Source: Corallibacter vietnamensis
GTDB taxonomy: Bacteria > Bacteroidota > Bacteroidia > Flavobacteriales > Flavobacteriaceae
Assembly: GCF_039537875.1 (NCBI RefSeq)
Contig: NZ_BAABBI010000001.1
Coordinates: 186,001-250,000 of the forward strand
Direction of reading: 5' to 3'
Length of the DNA stretch: 64,000 bases
Part shown: one piece after another, positions 34,831 through 43,504 of the stretch
Position numbering within the stretch: the first letter of the stretch is position 1
Layout of the letters: every line of letters starts with the position of its first letter
Notes under the pieces: generated by a model
Databases searched by the model: none
Told to the model about the DNA's origin: nothing
Seen by the model: the letters and a program-made list of their open reading frames with translations, nothing else
Made by a program: the position numbers and the translations under genes

Positions 34831-34873
34831 TTATAAGTTAATTTACAAATATTTTTCACTTTTAAGTTAATTT
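34828..34873 (-). promoter_or_regulatory. Two 17-bp operator-like repeats upstream of the TAC operon
   Basis: CACTTATAAGTTAATTT (34828-34844) and CACTTTTAAGTTAATTT (34857-34873), one mismatch, start-to-start spacing 29 bp. The first contains the perfect palindrome ACTTATAAGT and overlaps the GTG start codon. A partial -7-like AATATTTG lies between them on the minus strand. This is the form expected for binding sites of the HTH antitoxin. Confidence 0.7.
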
Positions 34874-34935
34874 TATGATACAGAATACTTTCTCAAAAGT
34901 ATAATATTCATCTTATAATCTTAAATGTTTATTGT

Positions 34936-37782
34936 TTAATTATCCATCCCATTAATAAAAGTTTCTACAAATGTCATAACTTTTGAGATGATGGAATCAC
35001 CTACTTTTTTACGATGCAAAACCGAGGGTTTGTCTCCCTCAATGAGGTCTAACACTTCTTCTCTTAATGGCTCTCTTTCGGCAAATAAGTAATCTTCTAT
35101 TAGTTTTTGTGTGCGGTCTGGAGATAAGCCATCTTCTTTTACCATAATTTCAAAGGCCTTTTGTTGCTCTTGTGTCCAAAACTTTTCAAAAGCATCTGGA
35201 ATATCTTCTGTATCTTGAATTTGCGGTAAATTTTCGGCAATGAACTTTTCAATTAACTCACGCTTGCTACGTAAATGTGCTTCTCCAGCCATGATGTCCA
35301 TAATCTCTTTACGCTTCTTCTCTTGGTCTCCTTCTTTAGACTCTTTTAAGGTTGCTAAAAGCTTTAGGATATAAGATACATTAACCTCATCACGATGAAT
35401 TAACTCCAACTCAAAATCTATATCATCTAAAATAGATACCTTTTCTTTTTGATTGTCGCTTTTTACTTTATCGTGTAGGTCTAAATATTTGCTCTTATAG
35501 TCTTCAAACAACTGCTCTGGCATAGAAAGGTCTTGCCAATCGAAATCTGCAAAGGTGGAAATGGTGTTCTTAATACGCATTAGATTCCTGAAAGCCTTGA
35601 TAAACTCCAATTCGTCTTCTTCGCTTACCAAATCGTTTACACTATTTACGGTTGGCACTAACTTAATAAGTTCTATAAATGCTTCATTAAATTTAGATAC
35701 GTAATCTTCATAAGGTTTCATGATGATTTCTTCTATAGCCTCTTTATTGCTAAATAGCGTAATGGCCTCATCGGTTGCTTTTTTGAGGTTACGAAATACT
35801 ACAATGTTCCCTTGTGATTTTTGTTCATTTAAAATACGATTGGTACGTGAGTATGCCTGTATTAAGCCATGATATTTTAAGTTTTTATCTACATAGAGCG
35901 TATTGAGTGTTTTACTATCAAATCCTGTTAGAAACATATTTACGACCAACAACACATCAATTTTACGTTCTTTTACTTTCTTTGAGATATCATTGTAATA
36001 ATTATAAAACGATTGGCTGTCCTTGGTAGAAAAGTTAGTACCAAACATACTGTTGTAATGCCCTATGTAATCATCTAATTTTTCTCTTGAATGTTTATGT
36101 AGCCCATATAAAGCTGGAGATTCCTCAACTACCGACACTTCTTCAGGTATAAAACCGTTGGCATCGGCATCCTCTTCATTTGCTGTATAACTAAAAATGG
36201 TTGCTACTTTTAAATCGTGTAAACCATCTTCTTTCATTTTATGCAATGCATCGTAATATTTTATTAAGGTTTCTACACTGCTCACACAAAACATGCCTGT
36301 AAAGGCTTTACTATGGGTTTTTCTGTTATGGTTTGAAATGATATAATTACTAACTATTTGTATGTATTCTGGGGATTGGTACACTTCTTTGGTATCAATA
36401 TCTTCTACATCAATATCCTCGACCTCATCTTTAGACTTAAACACATTGTAATATTCAATAGAAAATTTTAACACATTTTCATCCTTAATAGCATCGGTAA
36501 TAACATACTTATGCAGGCAGTCGCCAAAAAGCTCTTTTGTGGTGCGCTTACCCATTTCATTCTTTACGGCGTTGTCCTTAAATATTGGGGTTCCTGTAAA
36601 GCCAAACATTTGACTGTTTTGAAAGAATGATTTTATACGGTTATGGGTTTCTCCAAATTGGCTACGATGGCACTCATCGAAAATAAAAACGATTTTTTCG
36701 TTTTGGAGTTTTTCCATTTTGTTTAAATACTGCTTTTTACTGATAGCTGTATTTAACTTTTGAATTGTAGTTACTATTAATCTGGTATCATCAGAAAATT
36801 GCTTTACCAAGGCTTTTGTATTGTCTGTACCATCAATACTCCCTTTGCTAAAACTATTGAACTCTTTTGTGGTTTGGTAATCTAAATCTTTACGGTCTAC
36901 CACAAACACTACTTTTTTTACCTGGGGCATTTGTGTAATAATCTGACTTGCCTTAAAGGAAGTTAGTGTTTTTCCTGAACCTGTAGTATGCCATATATAG
37001 CCATTATGCACACTGTTTTTTACCTTGTCTATTATAGCTTCAACAGCATAAAACTGATAAGGCCGCAATACCATTAATACTTTATGGGTCTCATTTAACA
37101 CAATGTATTTGCATATCATTTTTGAGATATGACAAGGCTCTAAAAACTCACTTGTAAACCCATTGAGAATATTGGTTAGCCTTTTATTTTCTTTATTGGA
37201 CCAATAGAATGTTTGCTTAAAAGATTGATGCCTATTGTTTGCATAGTATTTGGTGTTTACACCATTGCTTATTACAAAAATCTGAACGTATTGAAATAAT
37301 GCTGATTTAGCTCCAAACGAGTGTCTTTGGTAGCGGTTTATTTGGTTAAAGGCTTCTTTCATTTCCAAGCCTCTACGTTTTAATTCTATTTGCACCAACG
37401 GCAACCCGTTTACCAATAAGGTTACATCGTACCTGTTTTTATATCTACCCTCTACGGTAACTTGATGTGTTACTTGGTATTGATTTTGACACCAATGTTC
37501 TGTATTGAGAAATTCAAAATATAGGTTATCACCATTATCACGCACAATGTGCTGTTTTTCACGAAGTGTTTTGGCTTTTTCAAAAACCGAACCTTTACTT
37601 AAAATGTTTAACACCCTTTCAAACTCGGTGTTTGAGAATGTAATTTTATTGTGTTTTTCTAATTGTGATTTTAGATTATCAATCAGTTCATTTTCATTTT
37701 TAATTAGCACTTTGGTATAGCCTATGCTTTGCAATTGTGCTACTAATTGATTTTCTAATATTTGTTCTGGTTGTGTACTCAT
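34936..37782 (-). CDS. hsdR: Type I restriction enzyme, HsdR subunit
   Basis: 948-residue motor and nuclease subunit. The nuclease domain is at the N-terminus (DVTLLVNGLPLVQIELKRRG, the D...ExK motif). The SF2 translocase motifs follow: TTGSGKTLTS (Walker A), FDECHRS (Walker B), GFTGTP (III), and FLTGFDSKTLNTLYVDKN with QAYSRTNR (V, VI). All catalytic residues appear intact and the frame is full length. Its start is 3 bp from the Abi gene stop, so it is coupled to that gene rather than directly to hsdS. Confidence 0.96.
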   Translation of the reverse strand: MSTQPEQILENQLVAQLQSIGYTKVLIKNENELIDNLKSQLEKHNKITFSNTEFERVLNILSKGSVFEKAKTLREKQHIVRDNGDNLYFEFLNTEHWCQNQYQVTHQVTVEGRYKNRYDVTLLVNGLPLVQIELKRRGLEMKEAFNQINRYQRHSFGAKSALFQYVQIFVISNGVNTKYYANNRHQSFKQTFYWSNKENKRLTNILNGFTSEFLEPCHISKMICKYIVLNETHKVLMVLRPYQFYAVEAIIDKVKNSVHNGYIWHTTGSGKTLTSFKASQIITQMPQVKKVVFVVDRKDLDYQTTKEFNSFSKGSIDGTDNTKALVKQFSDDTRLIVTTIQKLNTAISKKQYLNKMEKLQNEKIVFIFDECHRSQFGETHNRIKSFFQNSQMFGFTGTPIFKDNAVKNEMGKRTTKELFGDCLHKYVITDAIKDENVLKFSIEYYNVFKSKDEVEDIDVEDIDTKEVYQSPEYIQIVSNYIISNHNRKTHSKAFTGMFCVSSVETLIKYYDALHKMKEDGLHDLKVATIFSYTANEEDADANGFIPEEVSVVEESPALYGLHKHSREKLDDYIGHYNSMFGTNFSTKDSQSFYNYYNDISKKVKERKIDVLLVVNMFLTGFDSKTLNTLYVDKNLKYHGLIQAYSRTNRILNEQKSQGNIVVFRNLKKATDEAITLFSNKEAIEEIIMKPYEDYVSKFNEAFIELIKLVPTVNSVNDLVSEEDELEFIKAFRNLMRIKNTISTFADFDWQDLSMPEQLFEDYKSKYLDLHDKVKSDNQKEKVSILDDIDFELELIHRDEVNVSYILKLLATLKESKEGDQEKKRKEIMDIMAGEAHLRSKRELIEKFIAENLPQIQDTEDIPDAFEKFWTQEQQKAFEIMVKEDGLSPDRTQKLIEDYLFAEREPLREEVLDLIEGDKPSVLHRKKVGDSIISKVMTFVETFINGMDN

Positions 37783-37785
37783 AGT

Positions 37786-38679
37786 TTAAAGCCAAATAGG
37801 TTCGGTTTGCCAATTTGCTGGGAATCCCATTTTACTTAAAGGTATATTGGGGAATTGGTTGAATAAATCTAAAAGTTCCTGCTTTATATGATGCCCTGGA
37901 CTTATCTCATTGCTAATATATAGAATAGCAGAAAGCAGTGGGAAAATTTTTCTTCTTTGATGATTATTGGGTACATAAGACAAAATAGGGTTTGGTGTAC
38001 TTGTTGGCCAATCGTATTTATTGATAATTACCCTGTTCCATAATCTTGAATGGTGCGCAATTATGTTTCTAACCACAGTGATGGTTAACAACCAACTGGA
38101 TAGATATTTTTGATTATACAAACCGAACTCTCTTGCTATGGTACTTTTTTCTGGCAATTGGTGTTTAATGTTTTGGTACAGTTTAGATAGTGTCCCCAAG
38201 GTTAATACCTCTAAACCCTTCCAGCTTTCAGGGTTTTCAGTAGGGTGGTTTTGAAAATGCTTGACCATAAACTCCTCGCTACTACTTGACATATCCCTAA
38301 ATATTTTGGAGATAAAAAACCCAAATTGCTTCTGCTTATCGAACAATGATGGATCTAAATACCAAAATGGTCCATAGCTTAACGACATGTGATAAATTAA
38401 CTTTGTACGTAAGGATATTTCTATACGCTCTATGGCGTTGAACACTATAAGCCTAAAATGCCTGTCGAAATTATAAAGGTCTATCACGTCTTCAAATACA
38501 CTACCATTGGCAAAATGATGATTTACCCTATCGTCCTGCATTTCCCACCAATAGCCTTTTAAGCGGTAATAGCTAATGTTGGATAAAAAGTGAGGCGCAT
38601 CTGCCACATTTCTAAAGGTCATGTTGCGCGCTTGCAGTAGTTGTATTTGTTGTTGTACTGTTTTTGGTGGTTTAGCCAT
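37786..38679 (-). CDS. Abi_2 family (AbiD/F-like) abortive infection protein with HEPN motif
   Basis: 297 residues. The Abi_2 pattern is clear: NMTFRNVADAPHFLSNISYYRLKGYWW at the N-terminus, FDRHFRLIVFNAIERIEISLRTKL in the middle, and VVRNIIAHHSRLWNR with R204-x4-H209, a HEPN RNase-type motif. AbiD/AbiF proteins of lactococci block phage after infection. Sits between hsdS (206 bp away) and hsdR (3 bp away), all on the minus strand. Abi genes in type I loci recall PrrC and RloC, which act when the restriction enzyme is inhibited. Here that is only an inference from position. Confidence 0.86.
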   Translation of the reverse strand: MAKPPKTVQQQIQLLQARNMTFRNVADAPHFLSNISYYRLKGYWWEMQDDRVNHHFANGSVFEDVIDLYNFDRHFRLIVFNAIERIEISLRTKLIYHMSLSYGPFWYLDPSLFDKQKQFGFFISKIFRDMSSSSEEFMVKHFQNHPTENPESWKGLEVLTLGTLSKLYQNIKHQLPEKSTIAREFGLYNQKYLSSWLLTITVVRNIIAHHSRLWNRVIINKYDWPTSTPNPILSYVPNNHQRRKIFPLLSAILYISNEISPGHHIKQELLDLFNQFPNIPLSKMGFPANWQTEPIWL

Positions 38680-38885
38680 TTTATTATTTTTAAAACAAAA
38701 ACTCCCAAAAAACCTATTTAAAAAGGCTTTAAGAGAGCTGTATAGTTGTTTAAATTTATGGCAAAAAAAAAGACCCGAGAGCTGTTCTTATGGGAAGCAA
38801 CTTGGGTACTGTTACTTGCAAATGTACAAACTTTGTACCATATTTTACTATAATTTACCATAAATTATCATTTTTTAACAGTTTT

Positions 38886-40130
38886 TTACACAAACATTTG
38901 TTGCAACAATGCTTTTTTAAACTGCTCTGTATTAGTTTTTTGGGTGTTTATCTGTACTATTTTTGCATCTAAATTAGTTAAAAATTGGGCAATTAGCTTT
39001 TGTTCTTCCAAACATGGTATTTCTACTTTAAAATCTGCTAAATCATTAAAGTTTAGACTATCTCTTACACTCCCTGAACAACCTACCTTTATTAGGTGTT
39101 TAAATAGATGTGTAGTAATTAAATTATCAAAAAATTCAATATTCAATCCTTTTTTTAATTCAAAGATGATGTACATTGGACTTACTATACCTTGCTCATA
39201 ATCTCTTAATACAGCTATAGAGCCTACATTTATTCTTGAGGGATTGTATGCATAATCATATTTTTCAACCACTTTGTAATTAGATACATCTTTACTTGCT
39301 ACCCGATGGTTATCAAACTGCACTGATTGCGGTATGAAACCTTTGGTGTTACTAACGCTTAAAATTAAGTTTATATCGCTATCACCTTTTCTTATTGACT
39401 TTTGTTTTAACAACTTCCCTAATTTAGTTTTCTCCCAATCTGGAAATGATGCTCCGTTAGTGTCCTTGAACCTAATTGTTCTTGAGAAAATTTGCTGTAC
39501 CACGCCTTTTTTATAGTCTTTCAACAAGGTTTCCTTTTGTTGTAAGGCTTGTATTTTGGCATCTATAACCGATAGGAAATTGGCTATTTTTTGTTGTTCA
39601 TTTAATTTTTGAGGATAGAAAAAGTTAACTTTATTAAGTAAAGTTCCACTTGTCAAAGCTCTTGTTGTCATAGAGCTTTTCGTAACTATTTCCTTTCTAA
39701 TGGAGGCAATTGAAAACAGATAACTTGTAAACTCTGGAACAAAACTTTTATCATAGGGTCTTGCCCTTAACACAAAACCACTAAAAACACAATCTTTTAT
39801 TTCTTCAACTAAAGTTGCCGTCATGCCAATATCATCTATAGTTTCTGAAGTTCTTGTAAAAAAAACATCTCCAATCTTTGCGGAGTACCTATCCTTTTCT
39901 GCCTTTTCAAGCTCTACCAATCCAACAATATTTTGTTTTTTTATAGAACTTAACCTATAAACATCCATGAAATTTATTATTGGCGTTCCTTTACCAAAAA
40001 ATTCTTTTTCCTTGTTAAGACCATTTTTAAATTGAAACAAATCTTCAATTTTTGAATACTTCCATTCATCTTTAAACTCTGGGAAGCGTAGTTTAGGCAC
40101 TTTGGGTTGTGGTGTTTTTATGGCGGTCAT
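38886..40130 (-). CDS. hsdS: Type I restriction enzyme, HsdS specificity subunit
   Basis: 414 residues with the two target-recognition domains expected: TRD1 about 20-185, TRD2 about 225-395, separated by the conserved helical spacer LSVIDAKIQALQQKETLLKDYKKGVVQQIFS (about 188-215) and ended by a second copy of it, LTNLDAKIVQINTQKTNTEQFKKALLQQMF. The near-repeat of these two helices shows the two-half architecture. It determines which bipartite sequence is methylated and cut; specificity is not readable. It follows hsdM by 50 bp. Confidence 0.93.
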   Translation of the reverse strand: MTAIKTPQPKVPKLRFPEFKDEWKYSKIEDLFQFKNGLNKEKEFFGKGTPIINFMDVYRLSSIKKQNIVGLVELEKAEKDRYSAKIGDVFFTRTSETIDDIGMTATLVEEIKDCVFSGFVLRARPYDKSFVPEFTSYLFSIASIRKEIVTKSSMTTRALTSGTLLNKVNFFYPQKLNEQQKIANFLSVIDAKIQALQQKETLLKDYKKGVVQQIFSRTIRFKDTNGASFPDWEKTKLGKLLKQKSIRKGDSDINLILSVSNTKGFIPQSVQFDNHRVASKDVSNYKVVEKYDYAYNPSRINVGSIAVLRDYEQGIVSPMYIIFELKKGLNIEFFDNLITTHLFKHLIKVGCSGSVRDSLNFNDLADFKVEIPCLEEQKLIAQFLTNLDAKIVQINTQKTNTEQFKKALLQQMFV

Positions 40131-40180
40131 GTGGTGTTTTGTGGGTATTTTGTGGGTGTTGTGGTGGTGTTGTGCTTATT

Positions 40181-41836
40181 TTAAAAGGGTGTTGGAATGT
40201 TTAACTGGTTGCAATAGTCTGCTATTTGGCTATCTATATCCTGCATGTTTTCTTCAACCTCAACCAACTGCTTTGCTACGGTTTTTAAATCTATTGGCTC
40301 TTCTTCTTCAAAAGTATCTACATAGCGTGGTATGTTTAGGTTGTAATCGTTTTCTCGAATCTCGTCCAAGGTTGCTACATAACTGTATTTATCTTCTACG
40401 TTACGCTCTCTGTAAGTGCTTACTATTTTGTCTATATCCTCTAACCGCAGTTTGTTTTGGGTTTTTACTTTTTCAAAGTGCTGGCTTGCATCTATAAACA
40501 GCACGGTATTTGGATGCTCCTTACATTTTTTATAGACCATAATACAAGCAGGAATGCTTGTGCCGTAAAACACATTGGCCGGTAAGCCTATTACCGCATC
40601 CAAATAATCGCGTTCTTCTATTAAATACTTGCGTATGTGCTGCTCTGCCGCCCCTCTAAATAATGCACCGTGAGGCAATACCAATGCCATGATACCGTTT
40701 TCGGACAAATGATGTACCATGTGCTGCACAAAGGCAAAATCGGCTTTACTTTTTGGTGCTAACTTACCGTATTGGCTAAATCTGTCATCGGTAGTAAATA
40801 GTTGGTTGGCGCTCCACTTGGCAGAAAATGGCGGATTTGCTACAATGGCTTCTGCCCTTAACTCTAAATGCTGTGGATGCTCTAATGTATCTTCTTGCTT
40901 AATATCGAATTTACGGTAATGTACTCCGTGAAGAATCATGTTCATACGTGCCAAATTGTAAGTAGTACGGTTGAGTTCCTGACCATAAAAGTTGCTTACA
41001 TCTTTTACCTCTTTAGCAACACGGAGCAGCAATGACCCACTGCCACACGTTGGATCATACACCGACTTAAGCTTGGTTTTACCAGTGGTTACAATTTTAG
41101 CCAATACCATACTAACTTCTTGTGGTGTGTAAAACTCTCCTGCTTTTTTACCTGCGCCACTTGCAAATTTACCTATGAGGTATTCGTAGGCATCCCCCAA
41201 TACATCCAACTCGGTTTCCTGCAATTGAAAATCTATGGCGTCTAAATGCGACAGGACTTTGGCAATTACTTTGTTTCTTGCTTCTGGAGTTTTACCCAAC
41301 TTGGTTGAGTTTAGGTCCATGTCTTCAAAAAGGTTATCGAAATCTTCCTCGCTATCTGTACCCATAGTACTGTTTTGAATGTTGGTGAGGATTTTTTGAA
41401 GGTCTTCAAGAATAAAGTTTTGTTTGGTACTATAACCAATAGTGCTTTCGGCAGCTACATTAAAGGCTTCGTCTTCTTCTAATTTATGGCTACCACGTTT
41501 GGCAACAACGCTAAATAATTCGGATGGTTTTAAAAAGTACCCTAACGATTGTAAGGCATCTTCCCTAATGGCTTCAATGTAGGCGTTTCCATTCTCTGTA
41601 TTTTCGTCTATATCTTGAAACTGTATGGTATCACCACCCTCTTTAAGGATTTTATTGGCGTGGATTTCCATTTTTTCAGATAGGTATTTGTAGAATATAA
41701 AGCCTAATATGTAATCTCGAAACTCATCGGCATTCATTTTACCTCTAAGGGTGTTGGCGATATTCCAAAGTTGTTGTTCGAGTTGTTTTTTATGGTCTTC
41801 GCTCATGCTTTGCGTATCTGTTGTTGTTTTCTCCAA
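40181..41836 (-). CDS. hsdM: Type I restriction enzyme, HsdM methyltransferase subunit
   Basis: 551-residue adenine-N6 methyltransferase. It has an N-terminal helical HsdM_N domain (LEQQLWNIANTLRGKMNADEFRDYILGFIFYKYLSEKM), the SAM-binding DPTCGSGSLLLRV (motif I), and catalytic NPPF (motif IV, in AEAIVANPPFSAKW), with GKFASGAGKKAGEFYTPQEVSMVLA before them. Full length, with no frameshift. First gene of the hsdM-hsdS-abi-hsdR block. Its start is 78 bp from the upstream HTH gene. Confidence 0.96.
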   Translation of the reverse strand: MEKTTTDTQSMSEDHKKQLEQQLWNIANTLRGKMNADEFRDYILGFIFYKYLSEKMEIHANKILKEGGDTIQFQDIDENTENGNAYIEAIREDALQSLGYFLKPSELFSVVAKRGSHKLEEDEAFNVAAESTIGYSTKQNFILEDLQKILTNIQNSTMGTDSEEDFDNLFEDMDLNSTKLGKTPEARNKVIAKVLSHLDAIDFQLQETELDVLGDAYEYLIGKFASGAGKKAGEFYTPQEVSMVLAKIVTTGKTKLKSVYDPTCGSGSLLLRVAKEVKDVSNFYGQELNRTTYNLARMNMILHGVHYRKFDIKQEDTLEHPQHLELRAEAIVANPPFSAKWSANQLFTTDDRFSQYGKLAPKSKADFAFVQHMVHHLSENGIMALVLPHGALFRGAAEQHIRKYLIEERDYLDAVIGLPANVFYGTSIPACIMVYKKCKEHPNTVLFIDASQHFEKVKTQNKLRLEDIDKIVSTYRERNVEDKYSYVATLDEIRENDYNLNIPRYVDTFEEEEPIDLKTVAKQLVEVEENMQDIDSQIADYCNQLNIPTPF

Positions 41837-41913
41837 AAATAGAATTTTATAATTAAATAGTTAATAGTGATTTTGAGGCCGATATTTTAACCTGATTTTA
41901 TAGGTGATTTATT

Positions 41914-42180
41914 CTAAATAGTACTGTAATTTTTATTAAGCAAGCTCCTAATATCACTAACTTTATAGTATATTTTATTCTCGATTTGAACATAAGGAAT
42001 TACGCCTTTACTTCGCCAATTTTTTGCTGTACCATTACTGATTTTGAAAATTCTTATGAAATCGGAATTGTCAATAAACGGTTCTACACGCACTTGCTTT
42101 TGAAGTTTTTCTAACCGTTTTATGGTTTGCTCTAATCGTGTCTCTATTTCTTCTATATCGCTGTTATCGTATTGTTTCAT
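41914..42180 (-). CDS. Small HTH protein (excisionase-like)
   Basis: 88 residues: N-terminal coiled coil (NSDIEEIETRLEQTIKRLEKLQKQV), then an HTH_17-like domain (FIDNSDFIRIFKISNGTAKNWRSKGVIPYVQIENKIYYKVSDIRSLL). The pattern matches small Bacteroidota element-borne regulators of the same shape as the genes at 31778 and 43124. It lies downstream of the Rep-like gene with a 41-bp gap, upstream of hsdM. Regulator or directionality factor; not resolved. Confidence 0.75.
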   Translation of the reverse strand: MKQYDNSDIEEIETRLEQTIKRLEKLQKQVRVEPFIDNSDFIRIFKISNGTAKNWRSKGVIPYVQIENKIYYKVSDIRSLLNKNYSTI

Positions 42181-42221
42181 TTTTACCCCTGTTTTAGGTT
42201 ATATTACAAGTTTGAAAACGG

Positions 42222-43127
42222 TTAATTGTTTATACTGTACTTTACTGCTGTTTTCAATTTTTGAAATACATGTTCTTGATAATAATTATCAGCATGTATC
42301 TTTTGAATTTGATTGTACTTTTTCTTATCGTTTTTATAACTATCAAAATGCTGCTTTTTGATACTTTCCTTGATTTGGTAATTCTGCATAGATGCTACCA
42401 ATCGTTTTTCTTTTATGTTAAGGCTTGATAGTTGCAACTGTGGTTGTTTTTCTATTTGGCTAAACTTTCTTAATAATACATCGCCGAGTTTTTGATATTT
42501 ACTGTATTCTAAAATGTCCCTAACTTTGTAGATACCCACATTGTTAGTAGCATTGTTGAGCACTTTGGTTTTTGCGTTATCAATTTCAAATCTAAATAGG
42601 TTTTCGGGGATGACTAATGCGCTTTGTTTTTGCACTTGAGTTGTTTTGTTATAGCCTTTTATTTGATAATCGGTTAAATAGAATTTAGCTCCATACATTT
42701 TATTACCGCTTTGCATTGGCAACCAAGGTTTACCTAAATGAAACAACCACTGATTATAAATGCTTTCCGGATGTTCTTTTATGACCACACCAAAACTTAA
42801 ACGTTTGACCTCGCCTTGATAAACATCTAACGGCAAATGATGATTAAGCAGCAACAGAGCTTTAATAACTTGACCATAAGTAAACGGCATATAGTTATTG
42901 CCTAAATACAATTTGTGCAATGAGTTGACTACTATTAATTTGTCTTGATAGAGTTTTAAATCGAGGTTTTTAAATTTTGCTTTGTAGAAAGACAACTCTT
43001 GATGACCATTAAACATAGGCGTCCATTTAAACGTGTTCCAAATAAAAGGCGATTCGGTACGGTTAATTAATTCTTGAGGTTTACCCTCTAATGGACACGC
43101 TATTTTAATAGTGTCAATCAATCTCAC
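42222..43127 (-). CDS. Rolling-circle-replication initiator-like protein (phage CRI / gene II-like)
   Basis: 301 residues. LIVVNSLHKLYLGNNYMPFTYGQV followed by an amphipathic region and RLSFGVVI resembles the Phage_CRI replication family, and the second half YQIKGYNKTTQVQKQ...LFRFEIDNAKTKVLNN...VRDILEY matches the IKxYdKxxQ...LRxEi pattern of gene II/X-like rolling-circle initiators. No clear HUH triad is visible by eye, so activity is uncertain. The stop/start overlap (ATGA-type, 4 bp) with the upstream HTH gene suggests cotranscription. Alternatively a related nonreplicative element protein. Confidence 0.5.
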   Translation of the reverse strand: MRLIDTIKIACPLEGKPQELINRTESPFIWNTFKWTPMFNGHQELSFYKAKFKNLDLKLYQDKLIVVNSLHKLYLGNNYMPFTYGQVIKALLLLNHHLPLDVYQGEVKRLSFGVVIKEHPESIYNQWLFHLGKPWLPMQSGNKMYGAKFYLTDYQIKGYNKTTQVQKQSALVIPENLFRFEIDNAKTKVLNNATNNVGIYKVRDILEYSKYQKLGDVLLRKFSQIEKQPQLQLSSLNIKEKRLVASMQNYQIKESIKKQHFDSYKNDKKKYNQIQKIHADNYYQEHVFQKLKTAVKYSINN

Positions 43128-43414
43128 CTCTTACTTATAGCTATTAATGCCTCGTCTAATTCAGAGCGTTTATATCTTATGAGGTTGCCAAGGCGATATG
43201 GTTTAAGCACTCCTTTTTTATTCCAATCGGTAAGAGTCACCAAAGACACTTTAAGAATTTTAGCGGCTTCTTGCCTTGTGATGTACTCTGGCGGTTTTAC
43301 GGGTTGGAAGTTTTGGACAATTTCTTTTAGTTCTGCCCTAACGTCTTTTAAAATGTCTTCTTTTAATTCGGAAGGCGTGATGCCAAATACCTGGGTGATT
43401 TTACTTGATTCCAT
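43124..43414 (-). CDS. HTH DNA-binding protein (excisionase/HTH_17 family)
   Basis: 96 residues. The N-terminal helical region (KEDILKDVRAELKEIVQNFQPVKP) is followed by YITRQEAAKILKVSLVTLTDWNKKGVLKPYRLGNLIRYKRSELDEAL, a MerR/excisionase winged helix seen in Bacteroidota mobile elements. It overlaps the Rep-like gene by 4 bp and probably controls it. A role as excisionase for the nearby integrase is possible. Confidence 0.82.
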   Translation of the reverse strand: MESSKITQVFGITPSELKEDILKDVRAELKEIVQNFQPVKPPEYITRQEAAKILKVSLVTLTDWNKKGVLKPYRLGNLIRYKRSELDEALIAISKR

Positions 43415-43504
43415 CGTTGTAAGATTTTATGATTCAACGATGCTAAAGTATAGGTAGATTGGCTGTTTTTAATTACTGTAGTAACTACACAACTTACTAC
43501 AACC

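Noticed and set aside
40102..40497. 131-residue plus-strand open frame over the hsdS/hsdM junction
   Set aside because: Antisense to hsdM; Cys/Leu-rich composition without a domain.
42222..43127. Conjugative relaxase
   Set aside because: No HxHxxx-type relaxase triad, no coupling protein or VirB4; the Rep-like reading fits better.
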